Assembly: GCF_014472415.1 (NCBI RefSeq)
Contig: NZ_JACSZV010000003.1
Span: 62,001-126,000, forward strand
DNA length: 64,000 bases
Direction: 5' to 3'
Origin: Pseudomonas sp. N40(2020)
Lineage (GTDB): Bacteria; Pseudomonadota; Gammaproteobacteria; Pseudomonadales; Pseudomonadaceae
Shown here in pieces: positions 53,533 through 62,224 of the stretch (position 1 is its first letter; the number at the start of each line of letters is the position of its first letter). Position numbers and translations under genes: made by a program. The notes beneath the pieces were generated by a model. That model saw only the letters and a list, made by a program, of their open reading frames with translations, was not told the DNA's origin and searched no databases.

Positions 53533-54405
53533 TTAAAGACTGATCGGTGTAGCCTCGAACTTCACCCGCGGATGCGCAATACGATCCTGCGCTCGCACCA
53601 ACTGCAGCTCATAACTGGCACACGCCCGAGTCTCCAGCAGCACCTCATGCACCGCTGCCGCCGTGAACTCGAACGCGGCTACCAGACTGTCGCCCAGCAG
53701 CACCCGCGCCAGAAACAGGCCGGACGTCAGATCGCCCACACCCACCGGTTGACGCGGAAACGCCAGCAACGGACGGCGCAGATGCCAACTGCCCTCGGCA
53801 GTCACCAACAGCATCTCGAAAGCCTCCGCCGGTTTGCCCGGGTAGTCCAGATGCTTGACCAGCACCGCTTTCGGTCCGCGCGCCAGCAGCGCCCGCGCCA
53901 TCGCCAGGCAATCGAACAGCGATTGCGGCTTGCGCCCGGAAAAGCTGTCCAGCTCCAGTTGGTTCGGGCACATGAAGTCGGCCACAGCCGCTGCTTCTTC
54001 CAGCAAGAAATCACTGACCTCAGCCGGTACGCTGCAACCCTTCTCCGGGTGGCCCATCACCGGGTCGCACAGATAGAGAGCCTTCGGGTTGACCGACTTG
54101 ATGCGTGCAACGCCGCTGAGAATCGCCCGGCCCTGCGCTGCGTTACCCAGATAACCGGATAGCACCGCGTCACAGTTGCCCAGCTCACCAATGGCCGCAA
54201 TACCTTCGACCAGCTCGGGAATCTGTTGCGGCGCCAGCACTTCGCCGGTCCATTGGCCGTACTGGGTGTGGTTGGAAAACTGCACGGTGTTGAGCGGCCA
54301 GACATTCACCCCGACCCGCTGCATCGGAAATACAGCGGCGCTGTTACCGGCGTGGCCGAACACCACATGGGACTGAATGGCGAGCAGATGAGGCGTACGT
54401 TTCAT
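53533..54405 (-). CDS. pdxY: Pyridoxal kinase PdxY
   Basis: The 290-residue kinase phosphorylates pyridoxal in the vitamin B6 salvage pathway. It has the start [49 protein letters not shown], the [14 protein letters not shown] segment, [12 protein letters not shown], and the ATP/anion hole region [19 protein letters not shown] with the catalytic Asp. The start at 54405 is supported by family length. Confidence 0.95.
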   Translation of the reverse strand: MKRTPHLLAIQSHVVFGHAGNSAAVFPMQRVGVNVWPLNTVQFSNHTQYGQWTGEVLAPQQIPELVEGIAAIGELGNCDAVLSGYLGNAAQGRAILSGVARIKSVNPKALYLCDPVMGHPEKGCSVPAEVSDFLLEEAAAVADFMCPNQLELDSFSGRKPQSLFDCLAMARALLARGPKAVLVKHLDYPGKPAEAFEMLLVTAEGSWHLRRPLLAFPRQPVGVGDLTSGLFLARVLLGDSLVAAFEFTAAAVHEVLLETRACASYELQLVRAQDRIAHPRVKFEATPISL

Positions 54406-54521
54406 TCGGGTTTTCCGTAAAACGATTGAAATTCAAGCCGCGCAGTATGCGACGAAACGCAGCCTGTACGACAGACCGGCGACGCAGTTAAGCTGACGCT
54501 ATCTTTTGGAGTCCCTTGTTG

Positions 54522-54935
54522 ATGCTGACCCTCGAAAACATCTTCGTGTTGATGCTGTTCGCCGCTGCCGGCGCTTGGCTTTGGCACAACCACGGCTTGC
54601 GCGAGCGGGCGCTGGAGCGGGTCAAACAGCATTGCACCAACGTCGGCGTCGAGCTGCTGGACGGTAACGTCGCGTTGAAGAAAATTGGTTTGATCAAGGA
54701 TGCCAGTGGTCGGCGACGCCTGGCGCGGGTCTATAACTTCGAATTCACCGTGACCGGCGAAACCCGACACAACGGCACCATCACCCAATTCGGCGCCCAT
54801 AGCGCGCAGATCGAACTGGCGCCCTACCCGGCCCCATTCGACGACACGCCGCCAGTGGTTGAGGTGCATAAGCCTCGGGCTGAAGTGATCGAGCTCAGTC
54901 AGTGGCGGCAGGAACATACCAAGTGGAAGCCGTGA
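54522..54935 (+). CDS. DUF3301 membrane protein
   Basis: The 137-residue protein has one N-terminal membrane helix (LENIFVLMLFAAAGAWLWHNHGLRERALERVKQHC) and a soluble part with LLDGNVALKKIGLIKDASGRRRLARVYNFEFTVTGETRHNGTI, as in DUF3301 proteins. The function is unknown. The ATG at 54522 has TTGGAG about 12 nt upstream. Its end lies 1 bp from the convergent COG0523 gene. Confidence 0.82.
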   Translation: MLTLENIFVLMLFAAAGAWLWHNHGLRERALERVKQHCTNVGVELLDGNVALKKIGLIKDASGRRRLARVYNFEFTVTGETRHNGTITQFGAHSAQIELAPYPAPFDDTPPVVEVHKPRAEVIELSQWRQEHTKWKP

Positions 54936-54936
54936 G

Positions 54937-55908
54937 TCAGCCTGCCTGAATCCGACACTGCGCCAGTCCAGCCTGTAATTGATCGATATTTTGCGGATCG
55001 GCGAAGATCAGCTCGATCCGCGAGTCCTTACGCCATTCGCTGGCTGTCCAGTTCAGCATTGAGTTATCCAGCGCATTCGCCGAAACCCAGCCGTCCGCGC
55101 TGTGGATAACCAGTTTGGCCCTTGCCCACACAAGGCTTTCAAGCCAAACGGCCATTCGATGCATGTCTAACTGCTGACTCGGATGCCAGCGCCATCCGAT
55201 ACTCCAACCGCCCTCCTGCGCCTGACTCAGGCAAATCGGTTGCGTCGGATCGCTCCAGACCGTCGGCATCTGCGCCAATCCTTTGGGCACGACCCAGTTA
55301 TCCACACCCGCCACCGCTTGAATGGCCAGACCTGGCAGTTCGCTCAAGGACAGTTGCGCCTGTTGCGTCCAGATCAGCCTGACGGGTGGCAACTGACTGG
55401 ATATTTTCTGTAGAGCGACCTCATCCATGTTTTCAGCCTTGTTAAGCAACAACAAGCCGGCGCTGGCCATCGCTTGCTGTTGCGCAGCCGGCAGCGCTTT
55501 CCCCGCGTTGAGCGACTGGGCATCTAACACCAGCACACACGGCTGTATGGCGAGTACGCCCTGCCATGGTGCTTCACTCAGTTGCTTGAGTAATTGCGCC
55601 GGATGGCCCAACCCGGATGGCTCGATAAACAGCCGATCCGGCCTGGCCTTGCGCAGCAACCGCCCGAGGCCGATCTGAAACGGCGCGCCATTGACGCAAC
55701 ACAAGCAGCCCCCGGCCACTTCGCCCAGTGCGATACCATCGCCGTCGCGGGTCAGCAGTGCGGCGTCGAGGCCGATCTGGCCGAACTCATTAATCAGCAC
55801 CGCCCAGCGCTCGCCTTCCGGCCGTTGCGTCATGAGATGGCGGATCAGGCTGGTCTTGCCGGCGCCTAACGGGCCTGCAATGACATGAGTAGGAATGTTC
55901 TGCAACAT
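54937..55908 (-). CDS. COG0523 (CobW/P47K) G3E GTPase
   Basis: The 323-residue protein has a Walker A GPLGAGKTS (residues 12-20), a metal-binding GGCLCC (residues 66-71), and a C-terminal CobW_C domain. G3E GTPases deliver metals; its position beside the zinc-starvation genes and a second COG0523 gene (zigA) suggests a zinc-trafficking role. No Zur box was seen in its short upstream gap, so regulation is unclear. The gene holds two perfect DnaA-box nonamers (55101-55109 and 55298-55306) in opposite orientation. Confidence 0.9.
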   Translation of the reverse strand: MLQNIPTHVIAGPLGAGKTSLIRHLMTQRPEGERWAVLINEFGQIGLDAALLTRDGDGIALGEVAGGCLCCVNGAPFQIGLGRLLRKARPDRLFIEPSGLGHPAQLLKQLSEAPWQGVLAIQPCVLVLDAQSLNAGKALPAAQQQAMASAGLLLLNKAENMDEVALQKISSQLPPVRLIWTQQAQLSLSELPGLAIQAVAGVDNWVVPKGLAQMPTVWSDPTQPICLSQAQEGGWSIGWRWHPSQQLDMHRMAVWLESLVWARAKLVIHSADGWVSANALDNSMLNWTASEWRKDSRIELIFADPQNIDQLQAGLAQCRIQAG

Positions 55909-55948
55909 GGTGGGTATTTTCTGAGGAAAGCTTCTGAGGAGGTTGAAG

Positions 55949-56305
55949 ATGCGTTGGATGGGATGGTCGTTGCTGTTAATGATGATGTCGAGCGAAGTGT
56001 TGGCCCAGGCCTGCGTGGTGCACAGTCAGGGCGAGCGGCTCGACGTCAAAGTCTGCCAGCAAAACCGCAACATCCCGGAAAAGCTGTTCAACGACGGCTT
56101 TTGCCAGCCCACACTAGCCGGGCAGAAAGTCGACGTGCAGTACGTCGATCAATGCCCGACCGGAGCTTTCGGCGTGTGCAGCAACGCGCAAGTCGCCAAT
56201 ATGCCCTATCGCCAAGACATCCACTATTACGGCGTTGCCACCGATGCCGCGTATCTGAAACCTTACTGCGAAGGCCGGAGCCAGGGTGCTTGGCTCAAGC
56301 CTTGA
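55949..56305 (+). CDS. Small secreted cysteine-rich protein
   Basis: The 118-residue protein has a signal peptide (MRWMGWSLLLMMMSSEVLAQA) and six cysteines in the mature part (CVVHS, VKVC, GFCQ, DQCP, GVCSN, KPYC), which fits three disulfides and a periplasmic location. I do not recognise the family. GAGGAGG lies 7 nt before the ATG at 55949, one of the best ribosome binding sites in the window. It sits between the two G3E GTPase gene regions. Confidence 0.8.
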   Translation: MRWMGWSLLLMMMSSEVLAQACVVHSQGERLDVKVCQQNRNIPEKLFNDGFCQPTLAGQKVDVQYVDQCPTGAFGVCSNAQVANMPYRQDIHYYGVATDAAYLKPYCEGRSQGAWLKP

Positions 56306-56309
56306 GCCG

Positions 56310-56960
56310 TTAGCCGAGCCAGTCGAGGGTCAGGATCAGTCGACGCTCATCGTGAGCGAGTTGCGGCGAGCGATGGATCAGGCCGAAGCCTTCATTGCCG
56401 TGCCATTTTTCGCCTTTCAACAACGCCACATCAGCGCATTTGAGTTGCTGGATCTGCCCTGCTTCCTGAGGCTCGGCGTTGGCCTGGCCCAGTTGCTGAC
56501 GATCCATTGCGCCTTCCCTGAGCCACTGGCTGCCGACTCCCGCGTAGGTGGTGATCAGGCGCACCGGTACATGATCGACGTGAAAGCGTGGGCACATGGC
56601 TTTATCCAACACCCGCAGGCGCAGGCCGATCCGCCGGGCGCCGAGCAGGCACGCGAAGGCGCTCACGAGCCATTTCAGATCAGCGATAAAGCCGTCATAG
56701 CCTTGCAGATCGCGAAACCCCAAGGCTAGCCCGGTAAGATCCGGCTCTGCCTCCTCGTCGGATAACTCCAGGCAGCGCGACTCGGCCAGAGGCTCGTTGA
56801 GTGACAGCAGCAAGTGAGCGAAATCGGCGATGTGCAGCGGCAGTTGTCGCTGCCAGACGGCGAGGTTGGTGTCGTCCTCAAGGATTCGTGTCAGCACCTC
56901 GGGCGTCGGGCCTTGATGCTGATGGCGTGTGCGGTTTTGCTGGAGTTTCAATGCGAGCAT
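56310..56960 (-). CDS. DUF1826 protein in zinc-regulated operon
   Basis: The 216-residue cytoplasmic protein belongs to DUF1826, often found with zigA in Pseudomonas. It has SLNEPLAESRCLELSDEEAEPDLTGLALGF and CPRFHVDHVPVRLITTYAGVGSQWLRE, and its C-terminal part (ALLKGEKWHGNEGFGLIHRSP) carries His residues placed as in an iron- or zinc-dependent dioxygenase-like fold. The ATG at 56960 shares one base with the zigA TGA stop (TGATG), so translation is coupled. It ends 4 bp from the convergent small secreted-protein gene. Confidence 0.85.
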   Translation of the reverse strand: MLALKLQQNRTRHQHQGPTPEVLTRILEDDTNLAVWQRQLPLHIADFAHLLLSLNEPLAESRCLELSDEEAEPDLTGLALGFRDLQGYDGFIADLKWLVSAFACLLGARRIGLRLRVLDKAMCPRFHVDHVPVRLITTYAGVGSQWLREGAMDRQQLGQANAEPQEAGQIQQLKCADVALLKGEKWHGNEGFGLIHRSPQLAHDERRLILTLDWLG

Positions 56961-58165
56961 CAGGCAGCCTCTTCGTGCCAAGGGCCGAACGGATCCGGCA
57001 GCAATCGCCAGCCTTCAACACCGATCGCCATTTCATCGTCGGTCAGCAGACAACCATCCAGTTCGGCAGAGAGCTGTAGGAAATTGATGTTTTGGCCGAT
57101 GAAGACCAGTTCCTGACGACAATCTCCGACACTCGACGTCCAGTTTTCCATGATCGCCTGGGCACTTTCCTGATCCTGCGGCCACTGGTTTTTCGGCACG
57201 AAACGCCACCAGCGTCCAGCAAAACCGTGGCGCATCAAACCGCCGGCCTGCGACCAACTGCCCGCATCTGTAGGCTTGCTCGCCAGCCAGAAGAAACCTT
57301 TGGAGCGCAACAGTTTCCCGTTCAGCCATGGGCGGTCGATGAAGCTGAAGAAACGCTGTGGGTGAAAGGGCCGGCGCGCGCGGTAGGCGGTCGAAGCAAT
57401 GCCGTACTCCTCGGTTTCCGCGACGTGCTCGCCGCGCAATTCCTGCAACCAACCGGGCGCTTGCGCGGCTTTCTCGAAGTCGAAACGGCCGGTGTTGAGG
57501 ATCTTCTCCAGCGGCACTTCGCCCATCACCATCGGGATGATTTCGGCGTGTGCGTTGAGACGTTTGAGGATGGCGATCAGCTCTTCACGCTCATGTTGGC
57601 TGATCAGATCGATCTTGCTGATGAGCAGTACATCGGCAAACTCGATCTGCTCGATCAGCAAATCGGTGATGGAGCGTTCGTCCTCTTCGCCCAGGGTTTC
57701 ACCGCGAGAGGCAAGGCTTTCGGCAGCCTGGTAGTCGATGAGGAAATTCACGCCGTCGACTACAGTGACCATGGTGTCGAGGCGCGCGATGTCGGCGAGG
57801 CTTTGTCCCTGTTCATCGCGAAAGGTGAAGGTCTCTGCCACCGGCAGTGGCTCGGAGATACCGGTGGACTCGATCAGCAAGTAATCGAAGCGACCATCGC
57901 GAGCGAGCTTGCTGACTTCTTTGAGCAAGTCTTCTCGTAACGTACAGCAGATACAACCGTTACTCATTTCTACGAGTTTCTCTTGGGCGCGGTTCAGGCT
58001 GACATCGCGCTGAACTTCGCTGCCATCAATGTTGATCTCGCTCATATCGTTGACGATGACCGCTACGCGCATTCCCTTGCGATTACGTAGTACGTAATTC
58101 AAAAGTGTACTTTTTCCAGCGCCGAGAAATCCGGAAAGAACGGTGACGGGCAGTTTGGCTGACAT
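56960..58165 (-). CDS. zigA: Zinc-regulated GTPase metallochaperone ZigA
   Basis: The 401-residue COG0523 GTPase has Walker [11 protein letters not shown] (residues 11-20), the metal-binding [10 protein letters not shown] (Cys at about 71, 73 and 74) and a CobW_C domain with a [10 protein letters not shown] segment. In other bacteria ZigA binds zinc and is induced by zinc starvation through Zur. GAGGA precedes the ATG at 58165. A Zur-box-like palindrome lies 128 bp upstream, so induction when zinc is low is expected. Confidence 0.93.
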   Translation of the reverse strand: MSAKLPVTVLSGFLGAGKSTLLNYVLRNRKGMRVAVIVNDMSEINIDGSEVQRDVSLNRAQEKLVEMSNGCICCTLREDLLKEVSKLARDGRFDYLLIESTGISEPLPVAETFTFRDEQGQSLADIARLDTMVTVVDGVNFLIDYQAAESLASRGETLGEEDERSITDLLIEQIEFADVLLISKIDLISQHEREELIAILKRLNAHAEIIPMVMGEVPLEKILNTGRFDFEKAAQAPGWLQELRGEHVAETEEYGIASTAYRARRPFHPQRFFSFIDRPWLNGKLLRSKGFFWLASKPTDAGSWSQAGGLMRHGFAGRWWRFVPKNQWPQDQESAQAIMENWTSSVGDCRQELVFIGQNINFLQLSAELDGCLLTDDEMAIGVEGWRLLPDPFGPWHEEAA

Positions 58166-58292
58166 TGGGTAATCCTCTTCAGGTAGCAGCCGATCTGCAC
58201 TTTTGTGTGGCGCGCGACGTTCTGGGCTTCATACGACGGTTCGTAGAAGGTAAACGCTTGAAATCGGCTGAATCAGGCTTAGCTCAAATTAA

Positions 58293-58307
58293 TGTTATAG
58301 TATAACA
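58293..58307. promoter_or_regulatory. Zur box upstream of zigA
   Basis: TGTTATAGTATAACA is a near-perfect palindrome matching the Zur operator pattern (GTTATANTATAAC). It lies between zigA and the small ORF upstream. Confidence 0.8.
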
Positions 58308-58314
58308 ACATGAA

Positions 58315-58662
58315 TTAGCCAGCCTTGCTCTTGCCCCTTAGAGATAAAGAGTCAGAAGCTGCCATCAGTCCGCCGATGGGGAATGTGATGAAAATTGCGC
58401 TGAAATGCTGTTCCACGCGCTTCTGATGCAACGTGGTGATGCCGGCCAGACTGCCGAGAATCGTACTTCCCAGTTGCAAACTCGCGGCGATGGTAGCGTT
58501 CATTGACATGTCGAGAATCACACCGGCGAGCGTCGGATCCTTGTCCTTCAGATTCAGCAAACCGGTCGCACCGAGCAGATCCGCACCGTTCTCTCGCTGT
58601 GCCATGAAACGCGCAGTCGCCGATGTCGCGCTTCGGATGAGTTCTATCCCGAGGTGTTTCAC
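58315..58662 (-). CDS. Unknown 115-residue protein (hypothetical)
   Basis: The ORF starts with GTG at 58662, preceded by AAAGG, and its codons resemble those of a real gene. The C-terminal half is hydrophobic (SMNATIAASLQLGSTILGSLAGITTL and FSAIFITFPIGGLMAASD), suggesting a membrane or packing helix. I do not recognise a family. The first codons overlap a parS-like site (58655-58670), and the zigA Zur box lies just after the stop, so the apparent coding role may be secondary to the DNA site. Confidence 0.5.
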   Translation of the reverse strand: MKHLGIELIRSATSATARFMAQRENGADLLGATGLLNLKDKDPTLAGVILDMSMNATIAASLQLGSTILGSLAGITTLHQKRVEQHFSAIFITFPIGGLMAASDSLSLRGKSKAG

Positions 58663-58670
58663 GTGGAACC
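58655..58670. other. parS-like site
   Basis: TGTTTCACGTGGAACC matches the Pseudomonas parS core with one asymmetric base. ParB binding here would place the region in the segregated origin domain. Confidence 0.65.
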
Positions 58671-58864
58671 TTTAGTGTCGGGATTGCCTGATTGTTCGAA
58701 CGAATCACCGTGTCGCCGAGCGCTCAGAGTCTCACGCTGCGGATCTTTGTCTTTGCGGCTGAGACAGTGAAAGTTAAAGCGAACACGGCGGCGAGGATCA
58801 GATTGAGCAAGTGGCATCTGTGAATATGAAAGCCTGTTCATGAAAAATGCGTCGTGATTTGAAT

Positions 58865-58879
58865 TGTTATAATGTAACA
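58865..58879. promoter_or_regulatory. Zur box upstream of folE2
   Basis: TGTTATAATGTAACA, with symmetric outer TGTTA/TAACA arms, lies 30 bp before the folE2 ATG and should control the six-gene zinc operon. Confidence 0.78.
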
Positions 58880-58909
58880 TTAAATTCAATCAACACGATG
58901 GTCCCGAAC

Positions 58910-59806
58910 ATGAATTCGCTGACACTTCCGGATATCGCTGCGCAGGCTGCGCGCCAAGCGTTAACACTCGAATGGGTGGGCATGCGCGGCATCGCTTTGC
59001 CAGTCTTGTTAGAGAGCCAACGGCTGAATGCCAAAGTCGATGCAGGTGTAAGCCTTGATGACGGCGATGCTCGCGGTATTCATATGTCACGACTGTATCT
59101 GGCACTGGAAACCCTTGAGCGGGACAACCTTTGCCCTACTTTGCTGCGTTACGTACTCCAGCGTTTCGTCGATAGCCATGAAGGTTTATCCAACAACGCG
59201 TACCTGAATATCCATACAGAGATTCTGCTGAAAAGGCCTGCACTGGTCAGTCCTTTGGCCGGTTGGAAATCGTATCAAGCGACCATTTCAGCCAGTCTGA
59301 AAAACGAAATGTTCCACGTGGAACTCAAAATCGATGTGCCCTACTCTTCGACGTGCCCTTGTTCTGCAGCCCTCGCAAGACAATTGATCCAGCAACAATT
59401 CATCGACGACTTCGCAAACAAGCCGCTACAACACGCCGACGTTTTAACTTGGCTCGGTTCTACCCAGGGCATCATCGCCACGCCGCACAGCCAACGCAGC
59501 ACCGCACAACTGCATGTTCATCTCGATGAATTCATCGATGAGTTGCCGCTGAGTGCACTCATCAATGACGCAGAAGCAGCACTCGGAACAGCCGTCCAAA
59601 CCGCCGTGAAACGCGCTGACGAACAAGCCTTCGCACTCGCCAATGGACAGAATCTGATGTTCTGCGAAGACGCCGCGCGTCGACTGAGTCTGGCACTGCG
59701 TCGCTCCCCCGGCGTCAGTGCTTTTCATCTGCGGGTGATCCACGCCGAAAGCTTGCACGCACACGATGCCGTTGCTGAAAGCCACTGGCACCGGGAGCAC
59801 GCATGA
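58910..59806 (+). CDS. folE2: Zinc-independent GTP cyclohydrolase FolE2
   Basis: The 298-residue enzyme performs the first step of folate and tetrahydrobiopterin synthesis without an obligatory zinc, replacing FolE when zinc is scarce. It has MNSLTLPDIAAQAARQALTLEWVGM at the start, VPYSSTCPCSAALARQL (the catalytic Cys region of FolE2), and HSQRSTAQLHVHL. It heads an operon in which all five downstream genes overlap or closely follow. A parS core lies inside the gene (59311-59324). Confidence 0.95.
   Translation: MNSLTLPDIAAQAARQALTLEWVGMRGIALPVLLESQRLNAKVDAGVSLDDGDARGIHMSRLYLALETLERDNLCPTLLRYVLQRFVDSHEGLSNNAYLNIHTEILLKRPALVSPLAGWKSYQATISASLKNEMFHVELKIDVPYSSTCPCSAALARQLIQQQFIDDFANKPLQHADVLTWLGSTQGIIATPHSQRSTAQLHVHLDEFIDELPLSALINDAEAALGTAVQTAVKRADEQAFALANGQNLMFCEDAARRLSLALRRSPGVSAFHLRVIHAESLHAHDAVAESHWHREHA
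59311..59324. other. parS site within folE2
   Basis: GTTCCACGTGGAAC is a perfect 14-bp palindrome, flanked by T and T, matching the Pseudomonas parS core. It encodes F-H-V-E in the folE2 frame, so the site and the protein sequence are kept together. Confidence 0.85.
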
Positions 59807-60471
59807 TTCGCTGCCAATCATTGAGTTGGGGCGCACCCGGTCAACCGCTGACATCCCCCCTCAGTCTCGAACTCGACAGCGGTAGTCTCACGGCAATCAT
59901 CGGTGCGAACGGCTGTGGCAAAAGCAGCCTGCTGAAAGTCATCGCCGGACTGCAAAAGCCATTGGCAGGCAACGTCACCCTGAGTGTTCCACGCCAAAGC
60001 GGATTGTCCTTCCTCCCCCAGCAACAGCATCTGGATCGCCAGTTCCCCATCAGTCTCCAAGATTTGGTAGCCGCTGGTTTCTGGGGACGACGACTGTCCA
60101 CGCAATTGCGCGCTCAACGCCTCGCTGCGGCACTGGAAAACTGGCACCTGAGTGGACTCGAAGATCGTCCGCTGATGGCCCTGTCCGGCGGAGAATTACA
60201 ACGTGCCCTGCTCGCTCGATTGAGTCTGACCGACTCACCTGTGCTACTGCTCGACGAGCCCCATGCTGCACTTGATGAGCTAGGTCAACGGCTGCTATGG
60301 CAACACATCCACGCATGGCATGGCGAAGGTCGAACATTGGTCGTGGTTTGCCATGACCTCGCCGCCGTCCGCCAACACATCCCAAAAACGCTGTTAATCA
60401 AAAACGGAGATTGCGTATTTGGCGCCAGCGCAGAACTCATCCAGCAGTCACCTCACACTCAGGTGGCCTGA
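59803..60471 (+). CDS. Metal ABC transporter ATPase (ZnuC-like)
   Basis: The 222-residue ATPase has Walker A IGANGCGKSS (about residues 33-42), a signature LSGGELQRALLARLSL, Walker B PVLLLDEPHAALDE and the switch His in VCHDL. Its ATG overlaps the folE2 stop (ATGA). With the next two genes it forms a zinc importer under the folE2 Zur box. Specificity for zinc is inferred from context. Confidence 0.92.
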   Translation: MIRCQSLSWGAPGQPLTSPLSLELDSGSLTAIIGANGCGKSSLLKVIAGLQKPLAGNVTLSVPRQSGLSFLPQQQHLDRQFPISLQDLVAAGFWGRRLSTQLRAQRLAAALENWHLSGLEDRPLMALSGGELQRALLARLSLTDSPVLLLDEPHAALDELGQRLLWQHIHAWHGEGRTLVVVCHDLAAVRQHIPKTLLIKNGDCVFGASAELIQQSPHTQVA

Positions 60472-61337
60472 TGCTCACCTTCGCTCACTTCTGGCAACCG
60501 TTCACCGAGTTCGTCTTCATGCGCCGCGCCCTCCTCGGGGGCCTGGTATTGGCCTGCAGCACCGCGCCACTGGGTGTGTTTCTGATCCTGCGGCGCATGA
60601 GTCTGATCGGCGACGCCGTGGCCCACGGCATCCTCCCCGGCGCCGCATTGGGCTTCTGGTTCGCCGGGCTGAGTCTGCCTGCGTTGACCTTTGGCGGTCT
60701 CGCCGCGGGTCTGAGCATGGCCGGCCTCGCCGCCTGGATTACCCGCCGCACAGGCCTGCGCGAAGATGCTAGCCTCGCGGCGATCTATCCCATATCGCTG
60801 GCCAGTGGCGTGTTGATTCTGGGCATCGCCGGCAAACGCCTCGACCTCTTGCATCTACTGTTCGGCTCGGCATTGGCCGTCGACGGACCAACCCTCAATG
60901 GCATGTTGTGGGTCTCGGCATTCAGCCTGATCGCGATGATGCTGATCTACAAACCCCTATTGCTCGACACCCTCGACCCATTGTTTTTAAGAACCGTGAG
61001 CCGCCTCGGTCCTCTCGCCCACGGCGTATTCCTGACCCTGGTTGTGCTGAATCTGGTGATCGGTTTCCAGGCGATCGGCGCGTTGATGGTGGTCGGCCTG
61101 ATGATGCTGCCCGCTGCCGCTTCTCGATTCTGGAGCCGCCGATTGCCGCCCCTGATTGCCATCGCGGCGATCATCGGTTGCGTCTCGGTGTGGTTCGGCT
61201 TGCTCGTCTCTTTCTATTACTCGCTCCCTAGCGGCCCGGCCATCGTGCTGGTCGCTGGCACGGGTTATCTGCTGTCCGTGGTGTTCGGGCCGGTCCATGG
61301 CCTGCTGCGCCGCCCGCCTTTGCTCACATCCCAATGA
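60471..61337 (+). CDS. Metal ABC transporter permease (ZnuB-like)
   Basis: The 288-residue membrane protein of the ABC-3 family has about eight hydrophobic segments: RALLGGLVLACSTAPLGVFLILRRMSLIGDAVAHGILPGAALGFW, LLFGSALAVDGPTLNGMLW and AIGALMVVGLMMLPAAASRFWSRRL. Its ATG shares a base with the ATPase stop (TGATG). Confidence 0.92.
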   Translation: MLTFAHFWQPFTEFVFMRRALLGGLVLACSTAPLGVFLILRRMSLIGDAVAHGILPGAALGFWFAGLSLPALTFGGLAAGLSMAGLAAWITRRTGLREDASLAAIYPISLASGVLILGIAGKRLDLLHLLFGSALAVDGPTLNGMLWVSAFSLIAMMLIYKPLLLDTLDPLFLRTVSRLGPLAHGVFLTLVVLNLVIGFQAIGALMVVGLMMLPAAASRFWSRRLPPLIAIAAIIGCVSVWFGLLVSFYYSLPSGPAIVLVAGTGYLLSVVFGPVHGLLRRPPLLTSQ

Positions 61338-61348
61338 GGTGTTTCCCG

Positions 61349-62224
61349 ATGCGCGCTCTACTCGTGCTGTTCAGTCTGATGCTGTCGATGTCCTTATCGG
61401 CAGCGGAGAAAATGCCGGTGGTCACCAGTTTCAGCATCCTCGCCGACATGGTTCATCAGGTCGGCGGCGAGCATATTCAGATCATCAACATGGTCGGGCC
61501 TGACGCTGACGCTCACACCTATGAGCCGACTCCGGACGACGCCAAAGCGCTGCTCAAAGCCAAACTGATCATCAAGAACGGCTTGGGTTTCGAGCCGTGG
61601 CTGGATCGCCTGGTGAACAGCACCGACACCCAAGCCACAGTCATCAGTGCCAGCCATGGCGTGATTCCACGTTCACTCGATGAGGACGGTGAAACCATTC
61701 CCGACCCGCACGCCTGGCACAATCTGGCCAACGCCGAGTTGTACGTCGCCAACATCACCAAGGCACTGGTCGCCGCTGATCCGACGAACAAGGCCGACTA
61801 CGAGCGCAACAGTAAAACCTACCTGAAACAAATCTACGCCCTGCTCGCCAAAGCCAAGGCCAAGCTCGGATCGCTGCCAGCAGGCAACCACAAAATTGTC
61901 ACCAGCCACGATGCGTTCGGTTATCTCGGTCAGGCTTACGGCATCGACTTCATAGCCCCGCAAGGTCTGTCCACAGAACGCGACCCTTCCGCTGCAGAAG
62001 TCGCTGCGCTGATCACCCAAATCCGCCAAGCCAAAGTCAAAGCGGTGTTCATGGAAAACATCAAGGACGCACGACTGCTCAAACAGATCGCCGACGAGAG
62101 CGGCGCCCACATCGGCGGCACGCTCTACTCGGATGCCCTCGCGGCGAGCGGCCCGGCCAGCACCTTCACCGGGCTGTTCGAATACAACCTCAACACCCTT
62201 TACAACGCGCTGAGCCAACCATGA
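61349..62224 (+). CDS. Metal ABC transporter binding protein (ZnuA-like)
   Basis: The 291-residue cluster A-I binding protein has a signal peptide (MRALLVLFSLMLSMSLSAAE) and the four-residue metal site typical of the family: His in DAHTYEPTPDD, His in DPHAWHN, Glu in AVFMENIKD and Asp in LYSDALA. It lacks the His-rich loop of classical ZnuA. GAGGT lies before the ATG at 61349. It follows the permease gene and precedes the carbonic-anhydrase-like gene with a 4-bp overlap. Confidence 0.92.
   Translation: MRALLVLFSLMLSMSLSAAEKMPVVTSFSILADMVHQVGGEHIQIINMVGPDADAHTYEPTPDDAKALLKAKLIIKNGLGFEPWLDRLVNSTDTQATVISASHGVIPRSLDEDGETIPDPHAWHNLANAELYVANITKALVAADPTNKADYERNSKTYLKQIYALLAKAKAKLGSLPAGNHKIVTSHDAFGYLGQAYGIDFIAPQGLSTERDPSAAEVAALITQIRQAKVKAVFMENIKDARLLKQIADESGAHIGGTLYSDALAASGPASTFTGLFEYNLNTLYNALSQP

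Noticed and set aside
58659..58889. Minus-strand ORF of 76 codons before folE2
   Set aside because: It overlaps the parS and Zur sites and shows no coding character.
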